In this document: piece by piece, positions 34,267-43,827 of the stretch | Position numbering within the stretch: the first letter of the stretch is position 1 | Layout: every line of letters begins with the position of its first letter | Position numbers and translations under genes: made by a program | The notes under the pieces: model-generated | What the model was told of the DNA's origin: nothing | The model's database searches: none | What the model saw: the letters and a program-made list of their open reading frames with translations, nothing else | NCBI GenBank assembly: GCA_002011215.1 | Contig: MTML01000083.1 | Span: 31,199 to 95,198 of the forward strand | Source of the DNA: Archaeoglobus sp. JdFR-24 | Lineage (GTDB): Archaea > Halobacteriota > Archaeoglobi > Archaeoglobales > Archaeoglobaceae | Direction of reading: 5' to 3' | Length of the DNA stretch: 64,000 nucleotides

Positions 34267-35487
34267 ATGAGGGTTGCAGTAATTGGAGCTGGTTTAGGAG
34301 GACTTTTAACGGCGGCACTGCTATCTGAAAGAGGATACTACGTGGATATTTTAGAGAAGCTACCCTTCCCGGGTGGGAGATTCACGAATCTGGAATATAA
34401 AGGTTTTCAGCTCAGTACAGGCGCTCTACACATGATACCTCACGGGAAAAGAGGTCCTCTTGGCATACTACTCAAAAAAGCCGGTGCTAAAGTTGAAATA
34501 GTCGATTCAAGGCCAGAAGGTGAGGCTATTCAATTTGATAATGGGAGATTTAATCGCTATAAAATAAGCAGCACAACATTCCCTCTTAAATCAAAAATGA
34601 AATTTTATAAATGGCTTTTAAAATACTGGGTGCTGAGAAGTGACCCTTTTATGGATAGATATGAAGAAGAGCTGGACGAGTTCAGTGCAAAATTTTTAAG
34701 AAGTTTTCTGGGATGGTCTCTGAGTATAACCTCCTCCCAGATAAAATTTTCCAAGCTTCTGGCTATTTACAGAAATGTTTTAAAGTATAAGGGGTCAGGC
34801 ATACCGGTTGGGGGTTGTAAGGGAGTAATCGATTCTCTTCTGGAGATAATAAAAAGTAATGACGGAAACCTCATGCTCAAAAATCCGGTGAAAAGACTGA
34901 TTTCAGAAAAAGGTGCGGTGAAGGGTGTCGTGAAGGGGCTTGAGGATAAAAGGGAGGTTAGGATCTATGACCTCTTCATTTCAAATGTGGGACACGAAAT
35001 TACTGGCAAACTTTTAGAGGAGAGTTATTCCCATCTGCATAATTGCGAGAGCAGAGGGATAAAATACTCAATCTCTCTCGATGAGCCCTTCATAGGCCAT
35101 ACAGGCATCCTCTTCACTTTGGATTGCAAAAGAATTTCAGGAATGAATGAGGTGACAAACGCGGATCCTTCACTCGCGCCTGCAGGGAAACATCTTCTGA
35201 TGGCCCATCAGCCGATGATAACTTCCGACATTAAACGGGAGATATCAATGGGAATCGAAGATCTGAAATACCTGCTGAAAGGCTATAATTATGAAATCCT
35301 AGCAATTCAAAGCTACCATGATGGCTGGCCCGTAAACAGGATTAAAAGCGGAATGGATCAGGATTACAGAACACCATATTCAAACCTCTTCGTTGTTGGT
35401 GACGGTGCCAAAGGAGATGATATAGAGGTCGATGGAATAGCTCTTGGAATAATGAGGCTGTTCAGTGAGAAGTTCGAAGGGATTTAA
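34267..35487 (+). CDS. Phytoene desaturase-like FAD-dependent oxidoreductase
   Basis: A 406-residue protein. MRVAVIGAGLGGLLTAALLS is the FAD-binding Rossmann start, with YVDILEKLPFPGGRF completing the CrtI/amine-oxidase-type dinucleotide motif; NLFVVGDGAKGDDIEVDGIA is the C-terminal FAD-binding motif. Family members (un)saturate or isomerise isoprenoid chains; in archaea, relatives include geranylgeranyl reductases and unassigned oxidases. The ferredoxin just upstream is a likely electron donor or acceptor. The substrate is not readable here. It sits between top6A and ccmA. Confidence 0.82.
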   Translation: MRVAVIGAGLGGLLTAALLSERGYYVDILEKLPFPGGRFTNLEYKGFQLSTGALHMIPHGKRGPLGILLKKAGAKVEIVDSRPEGEAIQFDNGRFNRYKISSTTFPLKSKMKFYKWLLKYWVLRSDPFMDRYEEELDEFSAKFLRSFLGWSLSITSSQIKFSKLLAIYRNVLKYKGSGIPVGGCKGVIDSLLEIIKSNDGNLMLKNPVKRLISEKGAVKGVVKGLEDKREVRIYDLFISNVGHEITGKLLEESYSHLHNCESRGIKYSISLDEPFIGHTGILFTLDCKRISGMNEVTNADPSLAPAGKHLLMAHQPMITSDIKREISMGIEDLKYLLKGYNYEILAIQSYHDGWPVNRIKSGMDQDYRTPYSNLFVVGDGAKGDDIEVDGIALGIMRLFSEKFEGI

Positions 35488-35522
35488 AATTAATTGCCGG
35501 GAAACCTGTCCGGGGGGAAGTG

Positions 35523-36275
35523 ATGGAGAAATTGATGACTGAAATCATGACTGATGAAAAAAATGACAAGAGTCCTGTTGTTTATATTCGTGATGTCTGG
35601 AAGACCTTCGGGAGAAACATAGCCTTAAAAAAAATCAATCTCGAGATCAAAAGTGGTGAGAAAATAGCCATTCTGGGCCCGAATGGTGCGGGCAAGACAA
35701 CACTTATCAGGCTTGTTGCTGGTCAGATAAAACCGTCCAGAGGTGAATTATTCGTTTTCGGTGAGAGACCATGGAAGTACAGCCAGGTTAAAAATAAAAT
35801 TGGGGTGGTTTCACATAACAGCTATCTATATAAAGAGATGACGGCCTATGAAAACTTGAAGTTTTACGGAAAACTCCTTGAACTGAACAAAGTGGAGCTT
35901 GAGAAAAGGATCCATGATGCTTTAAGCACAACTGAATTGCTTCATGTTAAGGATGTCAGGCTTTCAGCATTCTCGAGAGGGATGGAGCAAAGGCTTTCAA
36001 TAGCGAGAAGTCTGCTTCACAATCCCGAACTTCTAATTCTCGATGAGCCAACTTCAGGGCTTGATATAAAGGGAAAAGAGAGCATTTTAAAACATATCAA
36101 AAAATATTCAGAGGAGAGAACAGTGATCCTGACAACACACGACCTCGAGGAGGCCAGTAAATTGTGCAAGAAAGCTGCAATTCTTATCAACGGAGAAATT
36201 TACAGTTTATTTGAGATAAAGGATCAGGATGAATTAAGAGAGAATTTTATGAACGCTTTACTGCAGACATCATAA
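35523..36275 (+). CDS. ccmA: ABC transporter ATPase, CcmA-like (heme export)
   Basis: A 250-residue ATPase. Walker A GPNGAGKTTL near residue 60, signature LSAFSRGMEQRLSIARSLL (a degenerate LSGGM-type C-loop), Walker B LLILDEPTSGLD and H-loop TTHDLEE are all present. ATG at 35523 has GGGGGG upstream. It is followed by ccmB, so the CcmAB heme-handling ATPase is the best call; by itself the sequence could also be a generic ABC-2-type exporter ATPase. Confidence 0.85.
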   Translation: MEKLMTEIMTDEKNDKSPVVYIRDVWKTFGRNIALKKINLEIKSGEKIAILGPNGAGKTTLIRLVAGQIKPSRGELFVFGERPWKYSQVKNKIGVVSHNSYLYKEMTAYENLKFYGKLLELNKVELEKRIHDALSTTELLHVKDVRLSAFSRGMEQRLSIARSLLHNPELLILDEPTSGLDIKGKESILKHIKKYSEERTVILTTHDLEEASKLCKKAAILINGEIYSLFEIKDQDELRENFMNALLQTS

Positions 36276-36323
36276 GGGAATAAATCCCGAAAATAATTCC
36301 TGAACCAAGCGGAAGGTGATTTT

Positions 36324-36986
36324 TTGGAGATCGGGAAGGCGCTTGAAATAGCAAAAAAGGATGTCAGAGTTGAAATAAGAAGTAAAAATACGATAAATTT
36401 CATGATACTTTTTGCTCTTGTAACCTGTGCGATGTTCAGCATATCAGTCCCGATCAATCTTGTCGGTGATGTGGCCCCAGCCCTTTTATGGTTGATTTTC
36501 CTCTTTGTTGGAATGAATGGATATGCAAGAGCTTTTTTGAGGGAGGTTGAAGATAAAACGCTGGATGGTTTGAAAATGTCTGCTGATCCTGGCACGATTC
36601 TTCTCGGGAAGATGTTCTACAATCTTTTCCTAATGTTTATGATAGAGATCATAGTTTTACCAGTTTTCATCGGATTGTTTGATTTGAATATATCCAGCCC
36701 ATTAATGGTTTTTGTTTCAGTTACAGCCGGAAATACCGGGTTTGTTGTTGTTTCTTCATCCCTCTCGATTCTTGTCATAAAATCAAGGGCCAGAGAGCTT
36801 TTGTTACCCGTTATACTGTTTCCCGTAATTTTTCCAGTAATCACCTCCACAATCTCAGCACTCTCGCTATCGATTTCGGGTGCGGTTGTCGAAGAGGTGA
36901 TGCCATCCCTCCTGATGATAGGCATATATTCAATTACTATGTTCACAATTTCCCTGCTCACCGTGGAGCAGGCTTTCATTGATTGA
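36324..36986 (+). CDS. ccmB: Heme exporter CcmB
   Basis: A 220-residue protein with six membrane helices. The opening AKKDVRVEIRSKNTINFMIL, FLFVGMNGYARAFLREVEDKT and MSADPGTILLGKMFYNLFLM are characteristic of CcmB. It pairs with CcmA; the complex drives release of holo-CcmE during cytochrome c assembly. TTG at 36324 has GGAAGGTGAT about 5 nt upstream. CcmC/CcmD lie on the other strand at 29.5-30.4 kb. Confidence 0.9.
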   Translation: MEIGKALEIAKKDVRVEIRSKNTINFMILFALVTCAMFSISVPINLVGDVAPALLWLIFLFVGMNGYARAFLREVEDKTLDGLKMSADPGTILLGKMFYNLFLMFMIEIIVLPVFIGLFDLNISSPLMVFVSVTAGNTGFVVVSSSLSILVIKSRARELLLPVILFPVIFPVITSTISALSLSISGAVVEEVMPSLLMIGIYSITMFTISLLTVEQAFID

Positions 36987-37283
36987 AACATTAATTAAAC
37001 CCAGAGTATCCTTTCCATTCGGGAAAGCTGCGGATTTTCAGTCTAGAAAAGGTAGTAGTGGTTAACCAGGGTGAAAACATTTTTAATAATATTATTATAA
37101 TATTAAATGGATGGCCAAATGTGATATTAAAAAACTATTGCTAAATTCACCTGTGCTAACATACTACTGCTGGCAATCTTCATACGAATGAGGTTCAGGG
37201 AAAAGAATGTGTTACAGAAAATAGCTGAGTGGTGAGTTTGCAGACACACCAAAAAATTAATAGTAAATGAAGTACAACCATAA

Positions 37284-38012
37284 ATGGTGATTATCATGAT
37301 AATGCAACAGCAACAGATCATGGTTAAAAGTATACCGACTGGGATTCACTTACTCGACAGAAGACTGGATGGTGGGCTGCCTGAAGGGAGCCTGGTTTGT
37401 GTTTATGCAAACCCGATGAGTATGCCTGAAGCCTTTCTGTATCAATTTGCCTCAGTTAAAAAAACGTATTACTTTAACACATCTCGACCATCTGAATATA
37501 TCAAGCAAAACATGTTAGCAATGAGTTTTAAGCCTGATGTTGAGTTTATAGATGTATTTAGCCAATATTACCTGAATGAATATGGACAGTTCATTATTGA
37601 AGACAGGTATAGAGATAAGGAGGTTTTCGATTTTATTGAACATCAGCTAAACAATATATTGCAGAACGATAAAGAATACAATGTAATTTTTGATTCGATG
37701 TCTTTCTTTTTAAAGCTTGAAGTGAGTAGGGGTTTAAAGGAATGGTTGTTAAACAAACTATACATAGCCTCCAAGCAAACAAGAAATTTGTTTTACATTT
37801 ATATGCTGAAAAACGTACATCCTTTAGATTTGGTTTATATGGTTATAGACATATGTGATGTTATTTTTGATATAGATAGTGAGAGGATTGGAGACAAGAT
37901 ATTAAGCAGACTTTCAATTCCGAAGATTAGAAACAAGCCACCAATGTTAGAGACTTTCAGATTCTACATAAACGAGGGCATAGAGATAGACACATCTAGA
38001 GACATCGCTTGA
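37284..38012 (+). CDS. KaiC/ArlH-like RecA-fold protein with degraded Walker A
   Basis: A 242-residue protein. IPTGIHLLDRRLDGGLPEGS is the N-terminal signature of KaiC/ArlH (FlaH) proteins, but where GxxxxGK[ST] should follow, the sequence is VCVYANPMSMPEAF, so the P-loop Lys and Thr are gone. NVIFDSMSFFLKL is a Walker B-like strand with Asp. ArlH binds ATP as a motor regulator of archaella; this version probably acts as a non-hydrolysing scaffold. Several in-frame ATGs follow the first (37296, 37302), so the exact start is open. It heads the pilus-like operon. Confidence 0.75.
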   Translation: MVIIMIMQQQQIMVKSIPTGIHLLDRRLDGGLPEGSLVCVYANPMSMPEAFLYQFASVKKTYYFNTSRPSEYIKQNMLAMSFKPDVEFIDVFSQYYLNEYGQFIIEDRYRDKEVFDFIEHQLNNILQNDKEYNVIFDSMSFFLKLEVSRGLKEWLLNKLYIASKQTRNLFYIYMLKNVHPLDLVYMVIDICDVIFDIDSERIGDKILSRLSIPKIRNKPPMLETFRFYINEGIEIDTSRDIA

Positions 38013-38027
38013 CAGGAGGGGATATTA

Positions 38028-38153
38028 ATGATGTTTCGATTAAAAAGGCATGAGGTTGTAATTTCTGATTTCTTAATGGCTGATGAGTTCTGGTTTATGA
38101 TTATGAGGTGTCACTCCAAACCTAATGGTCAAAAAAGCTTAAATGAAGTGTAG
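38028..38153 (+). CDS. 41-residue protein of the pilus-like operon
   Basis: ATG at 38028 (or 38031) with GGAGGGGAT 4-5 nt upstream and 15 nt after the KaiC-like gene. The product starts MMFRLKRHEVVISDFLMADE and ends SLNEV. It has an aromatic/Met-rich middle (FWFMIMRC) and one Cys. No family is recognised. The strong ribosome-binding site between two operon genes argues for translation. Confidence 0.5.
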   Translation: MMFRLKRHEVVISDFLMADEFWFMIMRCHSKPNGQKSLNEV

Positions 38154-38164
38154 GGCGAACTTAT

Positions 38165-39850
38165 ATGAGTATGCTGGGTTTTCTAAAGAGAAAAAGAAAG
38201 AAAGATGATGTGGAAGAATCTCTTGAAGAATACGAGAGACAGGCGATAGAATCTATAGAAGAGGCGAAAAAGCTCGAAAAAGTTTTCAAAAGTAGAAGAC
38301 GGAAGAAAGGCATTATTAAGAAAGAGATCGTTGAAGCTTACGATCCATCCATACATGGAGATCTTGTAGAATTTTCTCTGCCAAAAGATTGGAAGATAGT
38401 TGAAGAATACTGGATTCAGGAACCGTTCAGTAAAGCCTACATCATATACAACGACGAGTTACAGGACTATAATTATATTGTAGTAGAGCCTGAGCTAAAT
38501 CCGGTTGAAATCGAAATTTTAAACAAACTAAAGCTGGATCTTGGGTATATTTTGGAAGTGACAGAGTTTGAGAGAGGTATTGAGAAACTGATGAAAGAGG
38601 AAATTCTGAAGGATGCCGTTGACAGTCTTATAGAAGACATGAGGATAAATTTAGATGCAAAATCTTATTACAAGATTATATATTACATAATTAGAGATTT
38701 TGTTTATTATAATAAGCTAACTCCACTTATGATGGATAAAAGCTTAGAAGATATTTCATGCAATGGATATGACAAACCAGTCTTTATATTTCACAGAAAT
38801 TATGCCAACTTAGAAACTAACTTGAGATTCAATGAGAGAGAACTTGATACCTTGGTCGTTAAGCTGGCCCAACAAAGTGGTAAGCACGTAAGTATTGCAG
38901 AGCCCATGATCGATGCTACATTACCAGATGGAAGCAGAATACAGATAACATTGGGTAGAGAAGTTTCTGATCACGGTTCTACATTTACAATAAGAAAGTT
39001 CAGAGATGAGCCAGTAACACCAATTGACTTAATAGTCTGGAAAACATTTTCATCGGAGGAAATGGCTTATTTATGGCTTTGTATTGAAAACAAGAAGAGC
39101 TTAATTTTTGCTGGTGGAACTGCAAGCGGTAAAACGACTTCGATGAATGCAATCTCCCTCTTCATTCCAAGAAAGGCGAAAATTGTTACAATCGAGGATA
39201 CAAGGGAACTTATGCTACCCCACGAAAACTGGATTCCCCTCGTAACTAGAGAAGCATTTGGAGAGAAAGGTGTAATAGATATGTACGATTTACTTAGGGC
39301 TGCTTTAAGGCAGAGGCCAGAGTACATAATAGTTGGTGAGGTCAGAGGAAAAGAGGCGTTAACTTTATTCCAAGCTATGGCTACTGGACATACCACTTAT
39401 TCAACGTTGCATGCTGATAGCGTTAATGGGGCGATACATCGTTTAGAGAGTCCCCCTATAGAGGTTCCTCGCCCAATGCTTGAAGCTTTAGACATCATAA
39501 GCATTCAAGCTCAAACGTATGTTGGAGGAAAACGAGTAAGAAAAAACATCGAGATAGCAGAAATAGTTGACCTGGACCCCCATACAAAGATGCTTAGGAC
39601 ATCAACGGTTTTTCAGTGGGATAGTGTTAAGGATGAGCAGTTAATAGTTGGACACTCTAAGGCTTTGGAAGAAATAAGGAAGAGCAGGGGGTGGAGTAAT
39701 GCAGAATTACAAGATGAGCTTGAACGGAGAAGGCAAGTTTTGGAATTTATGGTTGAACACAACATAAGGGATTTTAGAAGTGTAAGTGACGTGATACACG
39801 CTTACCAAAGCAAGCCCGACAAAGTGCTTGAAAAGATGGAGATAGCCTGA
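38165..39850 (+). CDS. Type II/IV secretion ATPase (GspE/ArlI/TadA family)
   Basis: A 561-residue motor ATPase. A basic N-terminus (KRKRKKDD) and a long N-terminal domain precede the RecA-like core: Walker A GGTASGKTTS near 316, Asp box IEDTRELMLP near 345, Walker B YIIVGEVRGKEA near 388 and His box ATGHTTYSTLHADS near 410. It powers assembly of type IV pilus-like filaments with the membrane protein encoded 1 nt downstream. It differs from true ArlI in context: there are no archaellin genes and no arlC-G genes here. Confidence 0.93.
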   Translation: MSMLGFLKRKRKKDDVEESLEEYERQAIESIEEAKKLEKVFKSRRRKKGIIKKEIVEAYDPSIHGDLVEFSLPKDWKIVEEYWIQEPFSKAYIIYNDELQDYNYIVVEPELNPVEIEILNKLKLDLGYILEVTEFERGIEKLMKEEILKDAVDSLIEDMRINLDAKSYYKIIYYIIRDFVYYNKLTPLMMDKSLEDISCNGYDKPVFIFHRNYANLETNLRFNERELDTLVVKLAQQSGKHVSIAEPMIDATLPDGSRIQITLGREVSDHGSTFTIRKFRDEPVTPIDLIVWKTFSSEEMAYLWLCIENKKSLIFAGGTASGKTTSMNAISLFIPRKAKIVTIEDTRELMLPHENWIPLVTREAFGEKGVIDMYDLLRAALRQRPEYIIVGEVRGKEALTLFQAMATGHTTYSTLHADSVNGAIHRLESPPIEVPRPMLEALDIISIQAQTYVGGKRVRKNIEIAEIVDLDPHTKMLRTSTVFQWDSVKDEQLIVGHSKALEEIRKSRGWSNAELQDELERRRQVLEFMVEHNIRDFRSVSDVIHAYQSKPDKVLEKMEIA

Positions 39851-39851
39851 T

Positions 39852-41774
39852 ATGTTCAGGAGAGTTAATTACCTTACATATCTGGGATACAAGCTGTTTG
39901 GTAAAAGTATCCAGAGAAATAGGTACAAATATTACGAATTAGAAGTGTCCCTCCACAAAGCTATGATTTCAATGCCCCCAGAGATGTATATAGCCACGGC
40001 AAAAATGGTATCACTCATATTTGCAATTTTTGGAATTATTGTAGGTTCGATTTTAGCATACTTTTTAATTGCCTTAGACATTCCAAAATTTCCCATCGTG
40101 GTTCCAGAGCCTTTCTACAGTTATTGGATCGAGAATAGATCACTTGTTTTTTCGGGAGTCGTCGTTATTTTAATGACAGTAATATTCTATTATTTAGGTT
40201 CTCTGTTCTTCCGGATTTACCCTTCAACAATCATAAGTGACAGGAAGAGCAAGATTGACAAGGTTTTACCACATGCTATAACCTTTATGTACTCACTAAG
40301 CTTGGGAGGAATGGATGTAATTCGGATCTTTAACTCGCTAGCAAATCATAAAGAAATATATGGAGAAGTTTCAAAGGAGATTTCAAGAATAACAAGAGAT
40401 ATTGAATTATTAGGTAAGGATTTAAGAACGGCTTTATCAGATGCAGTAGAGTTTTCACCTTCTGAAAACTTCAAGGAGTTCTTACACGGTTTGATAACAA
40501 TAATAGACAGCGGTGGAGACATTACAAGGTATCTGGAGGAGAGAGCAGATTTTTATCTTGAGAGAGCGAGACAAAATCAGAAAAACTTCTTGGATTTCCT
40601 GGGCTTAATGGCAGAAAGCTACATAACCGCATTCGTCGCTGGCCCTCTTTTCTTAATCATAATTCAAACGGTTATGGCTATGATGGGACAAGGAAGCGAA
40701 TTGGTACTTTACGCTGTAATATACATCATAATTCCATTTGCTTCTTTCATGTTTGCAGTAGTTATAAAGTTACTTACTCCAGCTGAAGAGGGAGAATCAC
40801 CAGAACTAAAGGAGAACCACATTTACATTATGGAAAGTAGAAAGGACGGTTATGAAGATGATTTAAAAAAATTAGACAGGAAAATAAAGCTATGGAAGAT
40901 AAAAAAGGTTTTAAGGAATCCATTTGGAATCGTAAGGAGAAAACCTTATTACTCCCTCATTTTTTCATTGCCACCTGGCATTTTATTTGTTGTATATGGT
41001 ATTATGCAAAACCCTCCAAATGCTGTATCCATGGATTGGTTCTTTGCAATAGATGACTACATTTTTTTGGCTATCATTATCATATTCACACCTTTTACCG
41101 CATTTTATGAAGCTAAGAGGAAGTGGATTAGAAGACACTTAAAATTGATTCCAATATTCCTCAACAGAGTCGCCTCAGCAAATGAGAGTGGAGTGCCGAT
41201 ATACAAAGCCATAGCGATGATAGCAAAGACAGATACAAGTCCCTTGAAAGAGGAAATCCAAAAGATAAAAGCAGATTTGGATTGGGGGATGAGTTTAAGT
41301 GATGCCCTTGTTAGGTTCGCAAATAGGCTGAGAATATTTGAGCTTTCAAGAACCGTAACTTTGCTAAATGAATCTCTAAAATCAACTGGCAAAGTTACCG
41401 AAGTATTAATGATCTCAGCCAAGGATGCGAGCAATGCTGAGCTTTTAAGAAGGGAGAGGCTTTCAAGTATGTTCATGTATGTTATAATAATATATATCTC
41501 CTTCTTTATATTTATTGGAATAGTTTATATAATTTCTTCAACATTTCTATCGACATTAGCGGAGAGTGCTCAAGTTTCGTCCGAAACGTCTTTTCTGACA
41601 ATAAGGCTAAACGTTGATTTTTACAAAAACATCTTTATGCACGCTACCATATTTCAGGGATTTTTTGCAGGAATTGTTGCCGGGGTTATGGGAGAGGGTA
41701 GCATGTCTTCAGGCATAAAACACTCGCTTATTATGCTAACTGTGGCGTATGTGCTTTTTAATATACTAATCTGA
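39852..41774 (+). CDS. Archaeal T2SF/TadC-ArlJ-like membrane assembly protein, double domain
   Basis: A 640-residue membrane protein carrying two type II secretion F domains: LPHAITFMYSLSLGGMDVIR starts the first near residue 138 and FLNRVASANESGVPIYKAIA the second near 435. Each is followed by amphipathic helices, and the whole protein has about eight or nine membrane segments. It is the platform for the ATPase encoded upstream. Its 3' end overlaps the 3' end of the opposing 41766 gene by 9 bp, so the two halves of the locus converge. Confidence 0.92.
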   Translation: MFRRVNYLTYLGYKLFGKSIQRNRYKYYELEVSLHKAMISMPPEMYIATAKMVSLIFAIFGIIVGSILAYFLIALDIPKFPIVVPEPFYSYWIENRSLVFSGVVVILMTVIFYYLGSLFFRIYPSTIISDRKSKIDKVLPHAITFMYSLSLGGMDVIRIFNSLANHKEIYGEVSKEISRITRDIELLGKDLRTALSDAVEFSPSENFKEFLHGLITIIDSGGDITRYLEERADFYLERARQNQKNFLDFLGLMAESYITAFVAGPLFLIIIQTVMAMMGQGSELVLYAVIYIIIPFASFMFAVVIKLLTPAEEGESPELKENHIYIMESRKDGYEDDLKKLDRKIKLWKIKKVLRNPFGIVRRKPYYSLIFSLPPGILFVVYGIMQNPPNAVSMDWFFAIDDYIFLAIIIIFTPFTAFYEAKRKWIRRHLKLIPIFLNRVASANESGVPIYKAIAMIAKTDTSPLKEEIQKIKADLDWGMSLSDALVRFANRLRIFELSRTVTLLNESLKSTGKVTEVLMISAKDASNAELLRRERLSSMFMYVIIIYISFFIFIGIVYIISSTFLSTLAESAQVSSETSFLTIRLNVDFYKNIFMHATIFQGFFAGIVAGVMGEGSMSSGIKHSLIMLTVAYVLFNILI

Positions 41775-43133
41775 AAATCCAATTTTAATTTTGTGTTCGT
41801 TCACGTGTAAAAAGCCTATACCTCCTCCAGTATCCGCATCAAAATATAACCGGGAACTTTCTTCATTATATCCCTTCTCATATGCTTGTCCAGTAGGTTT
41901 CTTAAGCCTAATTGAAGTGTCAGATTTTGTTGCAATAACCCAGAAGTAATGCTGAATGATATCCCCTAAGCCTTTTATATCGCCCTTCTCAAACTCTCCA
42001 GTTACCGGATTAACATCTTCTTGTACGTTTATATCATTCCCCCACGTAACTGTTGGATTGACAAAATTTTTTCCTTGAATATCGTAAACGTTAACACCAT
42101 GGAGCTGATTCGTGTACTCCATAGTAATACTATTGTTTAACAAATCTATGTCTTGATTGTCATCACTCCATGGGATTGGACTGGTAGATACCCAGCTCTC
42201 GTATGTATCATTAACGTTATCAATGAAAGCCACAACTAAATAGTTTACATCATTACCCCCACCCGTCTTTTTGAAAGAAATGCCGAGTTTGTACAGGCCA
42301 GTGTCAGTATAAAGTGGGAGATTAAGGTTTTGTGTTAAATCTTCGAGATGCACGATTAGAGTACTAAAAGGGGTTGAATTGCTAGTATTGATCTTTCCTA
42401 TCGGTATTCCCTCGTCAAGATAGGTAAACTGGATTTGCTGATTTCTCCAGTCGGCGACAAGTTCGAGCACGATGGTTTTGTTCTCATCGTATACCGATAC
42501 ATCCGCATTTGTCTCAAAATACTTTGCCCAAGCCTTATAAAAATCACTCGTTAACTTAATCTCTATATGATCACACCTTATAGGATTAACAAGATTCTCA
42601 CTCACACTTTTATTTGGATAGTATGTCACAGTCCCCTGATATACAATCGGAATTTCAATGGATTGTCCACTAATGGAAAAGTTGTTAGCTATCTTAATTA
42701 TGGGAAACGTCAGGGTATTTACTACATAATGAAACTCAGGAGGAGATATCACCAGATTCTCCATCCAAACTCCGCCGCATTCGTAGCCTATAACTGTATC
42801 ACCCTTAACATAAATCACCCTTCCAAGTGTGTCATTGTAAATGTTAATTTTTGTACCATTTGCTAAAACAGCGTTAATCTCAAGCCAATTTCCACTATTT
42901 TCAGCAATTAAGCTACCTCCGTTTAAACTCAACTTTACTTTTTGAGATGGGGTTGCTCCAAGAGAGGACTTGCTTGCAGCATAGTCAAGCAGTGACATCT
43001 GGGTTTTTGCAACTTCAATCGCATTCTCCTCATACAGTGAAGTTAGGATTGGCGAGGAAATGATATATATGTATATTGCGGCACTGGTGAGCAGAGCAAA
43101 GCCCAATATCCATCCAAGTACTTCCGATGAGAT
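41766..43133 (-). CDS. Pilin-like protein with large C-terminal ectodomain
   Basis: About 450 residues. The N-terminus ISSEVLGWILGFALLTSAAI is a class III-like pilin helix without much n-region. The rest is a beta-rich, N-glycosylation-rich (NKS, NDT, NNS, NTS) exported domain. The only standard start is TTG 43106, which would remove half of the conserved helix. GGGGGTGAT ends 4-5 nt before ATC at 43133, the only ATN codon after the in-frame stop, so ATC is the possible start. It resembles the large member of haloarchaeal pilin-like gene clusters (DUF7289 type, from memory). It is the last gene of the six-gene operon. Confidence 0.75.
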   Translation of the reverse strand: MSSEVLGWILGFALLTSAAIYIYIISSPILTSLYEENAIEVAKTQMSLLDYAASKSSLGATPSQKVKLSLNGGSLIAENSGNWLEINAVLANGTKINIYNDTLGRVIYVKGDTVIGYECGGVWMENLVISPPEFHYVVNTLTFPIIKIANNFSISGQSIEIPIVYQGTVTYYPNKSVSENLVNPIRCDHIEIKLTSDFYKAWAKYFETNADVSVYDENKTIVLELVADWRNQQIQFTYLDEGIPIGKINTSNSTPFSTLIVHLEDLTQNLNLPLYTDTGLYKLGISFKKTGGGNDVNYLVVAFIDNVNDTYESWVSTSPIPWSDDNQDIDLLNNSITMEYTNQLHGVNVYDIQGKNFVNPTVTWGNDINVQEDVNPVTGEFEKGDIKGLGDIIQHYFWVIATKSDTSIRLKKPTGQAYEKGYNEESSRLYFDADTGGGIGFLHVNEHKIKIGFSD

Positions 43134-43137
43134 ATCA

Positions 43138-43827
43138 TCACCCCCACAACTTTACTTTTACATTTACTATCTTCAGTAATATTAAGTTTGACTGCGTAGA
43201 TGCTACAACAGTTTTGTTGTATACATCTACGATTTCAAAACCCTCATCCTCAAGGTATTCTTTCCATTCCAGATAGTGATCGGAGTGTATGATTATGGTA
43301 TTATTGGTAATAGTCTTGTAATCGCAACCAAGGTTTGTAAATACTATCCTTACGATACTTTTCCCAGATATTGAACCCGCTCCATTCAACGCGATTACAC
43401 TTATTACACTTGTGTTATTGCTATGTATAATAAGCGGCTTCTCAACCATAAAAGAGTACTCGCCAACTTTTCTGAAAATAGCTCCATTCTCGAGCGATAT
43501 CTCCTCCTCACCTTTATAGATTACAGAATATATAGGTATTGTCGTATTATTCACATTAACGAATCCAGTGTAGTTTATAAAGTACGTACCATCGAACATC
43601 TTTGCTTCAATCACTCTTGAGGGCACACCTCTAGCAATCTTGATAATTGATTCCCTCATCAACTCAAACACATAAATAACTTCCCGCTGATGGCTTGATT
43701 CAACGTACGTATCAATTATTGGCCCAATCCCCACATAAACAAGTCCGATAGCCATTATAGATATTGAAAGAACTAAGACCATTCCCACTTGTACCGAAAC
43801 TCCATTGCAATCCATTAGTTTACTCAT
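43138..43827 (-). CDS. Pilin-like protein
   Basis: A 229-residue protein. MSKLMDCNGVSVQVGMVLVL followed by SISIMAIGLVYVGIG is a short n-region and a hydrophobic pilin helix, and the rest is a beta-rich ectodomain with many NxT/NxS sequons. It would be processed by an archaeal prepilin peptidase and held in the membrane or filament. It overlaps the neighbouring upstream gene by 8 nt. The same cluster order occurs in other archaea, so it is probably a minor pilin. Confidence 0.75.
   Translation of the reverse strand: MSKLMDCNGVSVQVGMVLVLSISIMAIGLVYVGIGPIIDTYVESSHQREVIYVFELMRESIIKIARGVPSRVIEAKMFDGTYFINYTGFVNVNNTTIPIYSVIYKGEEEISLENGAIFRKVGEYSFMVEKPLIIHSNNTSVISVIALNGAGSISGKSIVRIVFTNLGCDYKTITNNTIIIHSDHYLEWKEYLEDEGFEIVDVYNKTVVASTQSNLILLKIVNVKVKLWG

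Noticed and set aside
37090..37125. AT-rich near-palindrome before the KaiC-like gene
   Set aside because: The two arms do not pair cleanly; low complexity explains it.
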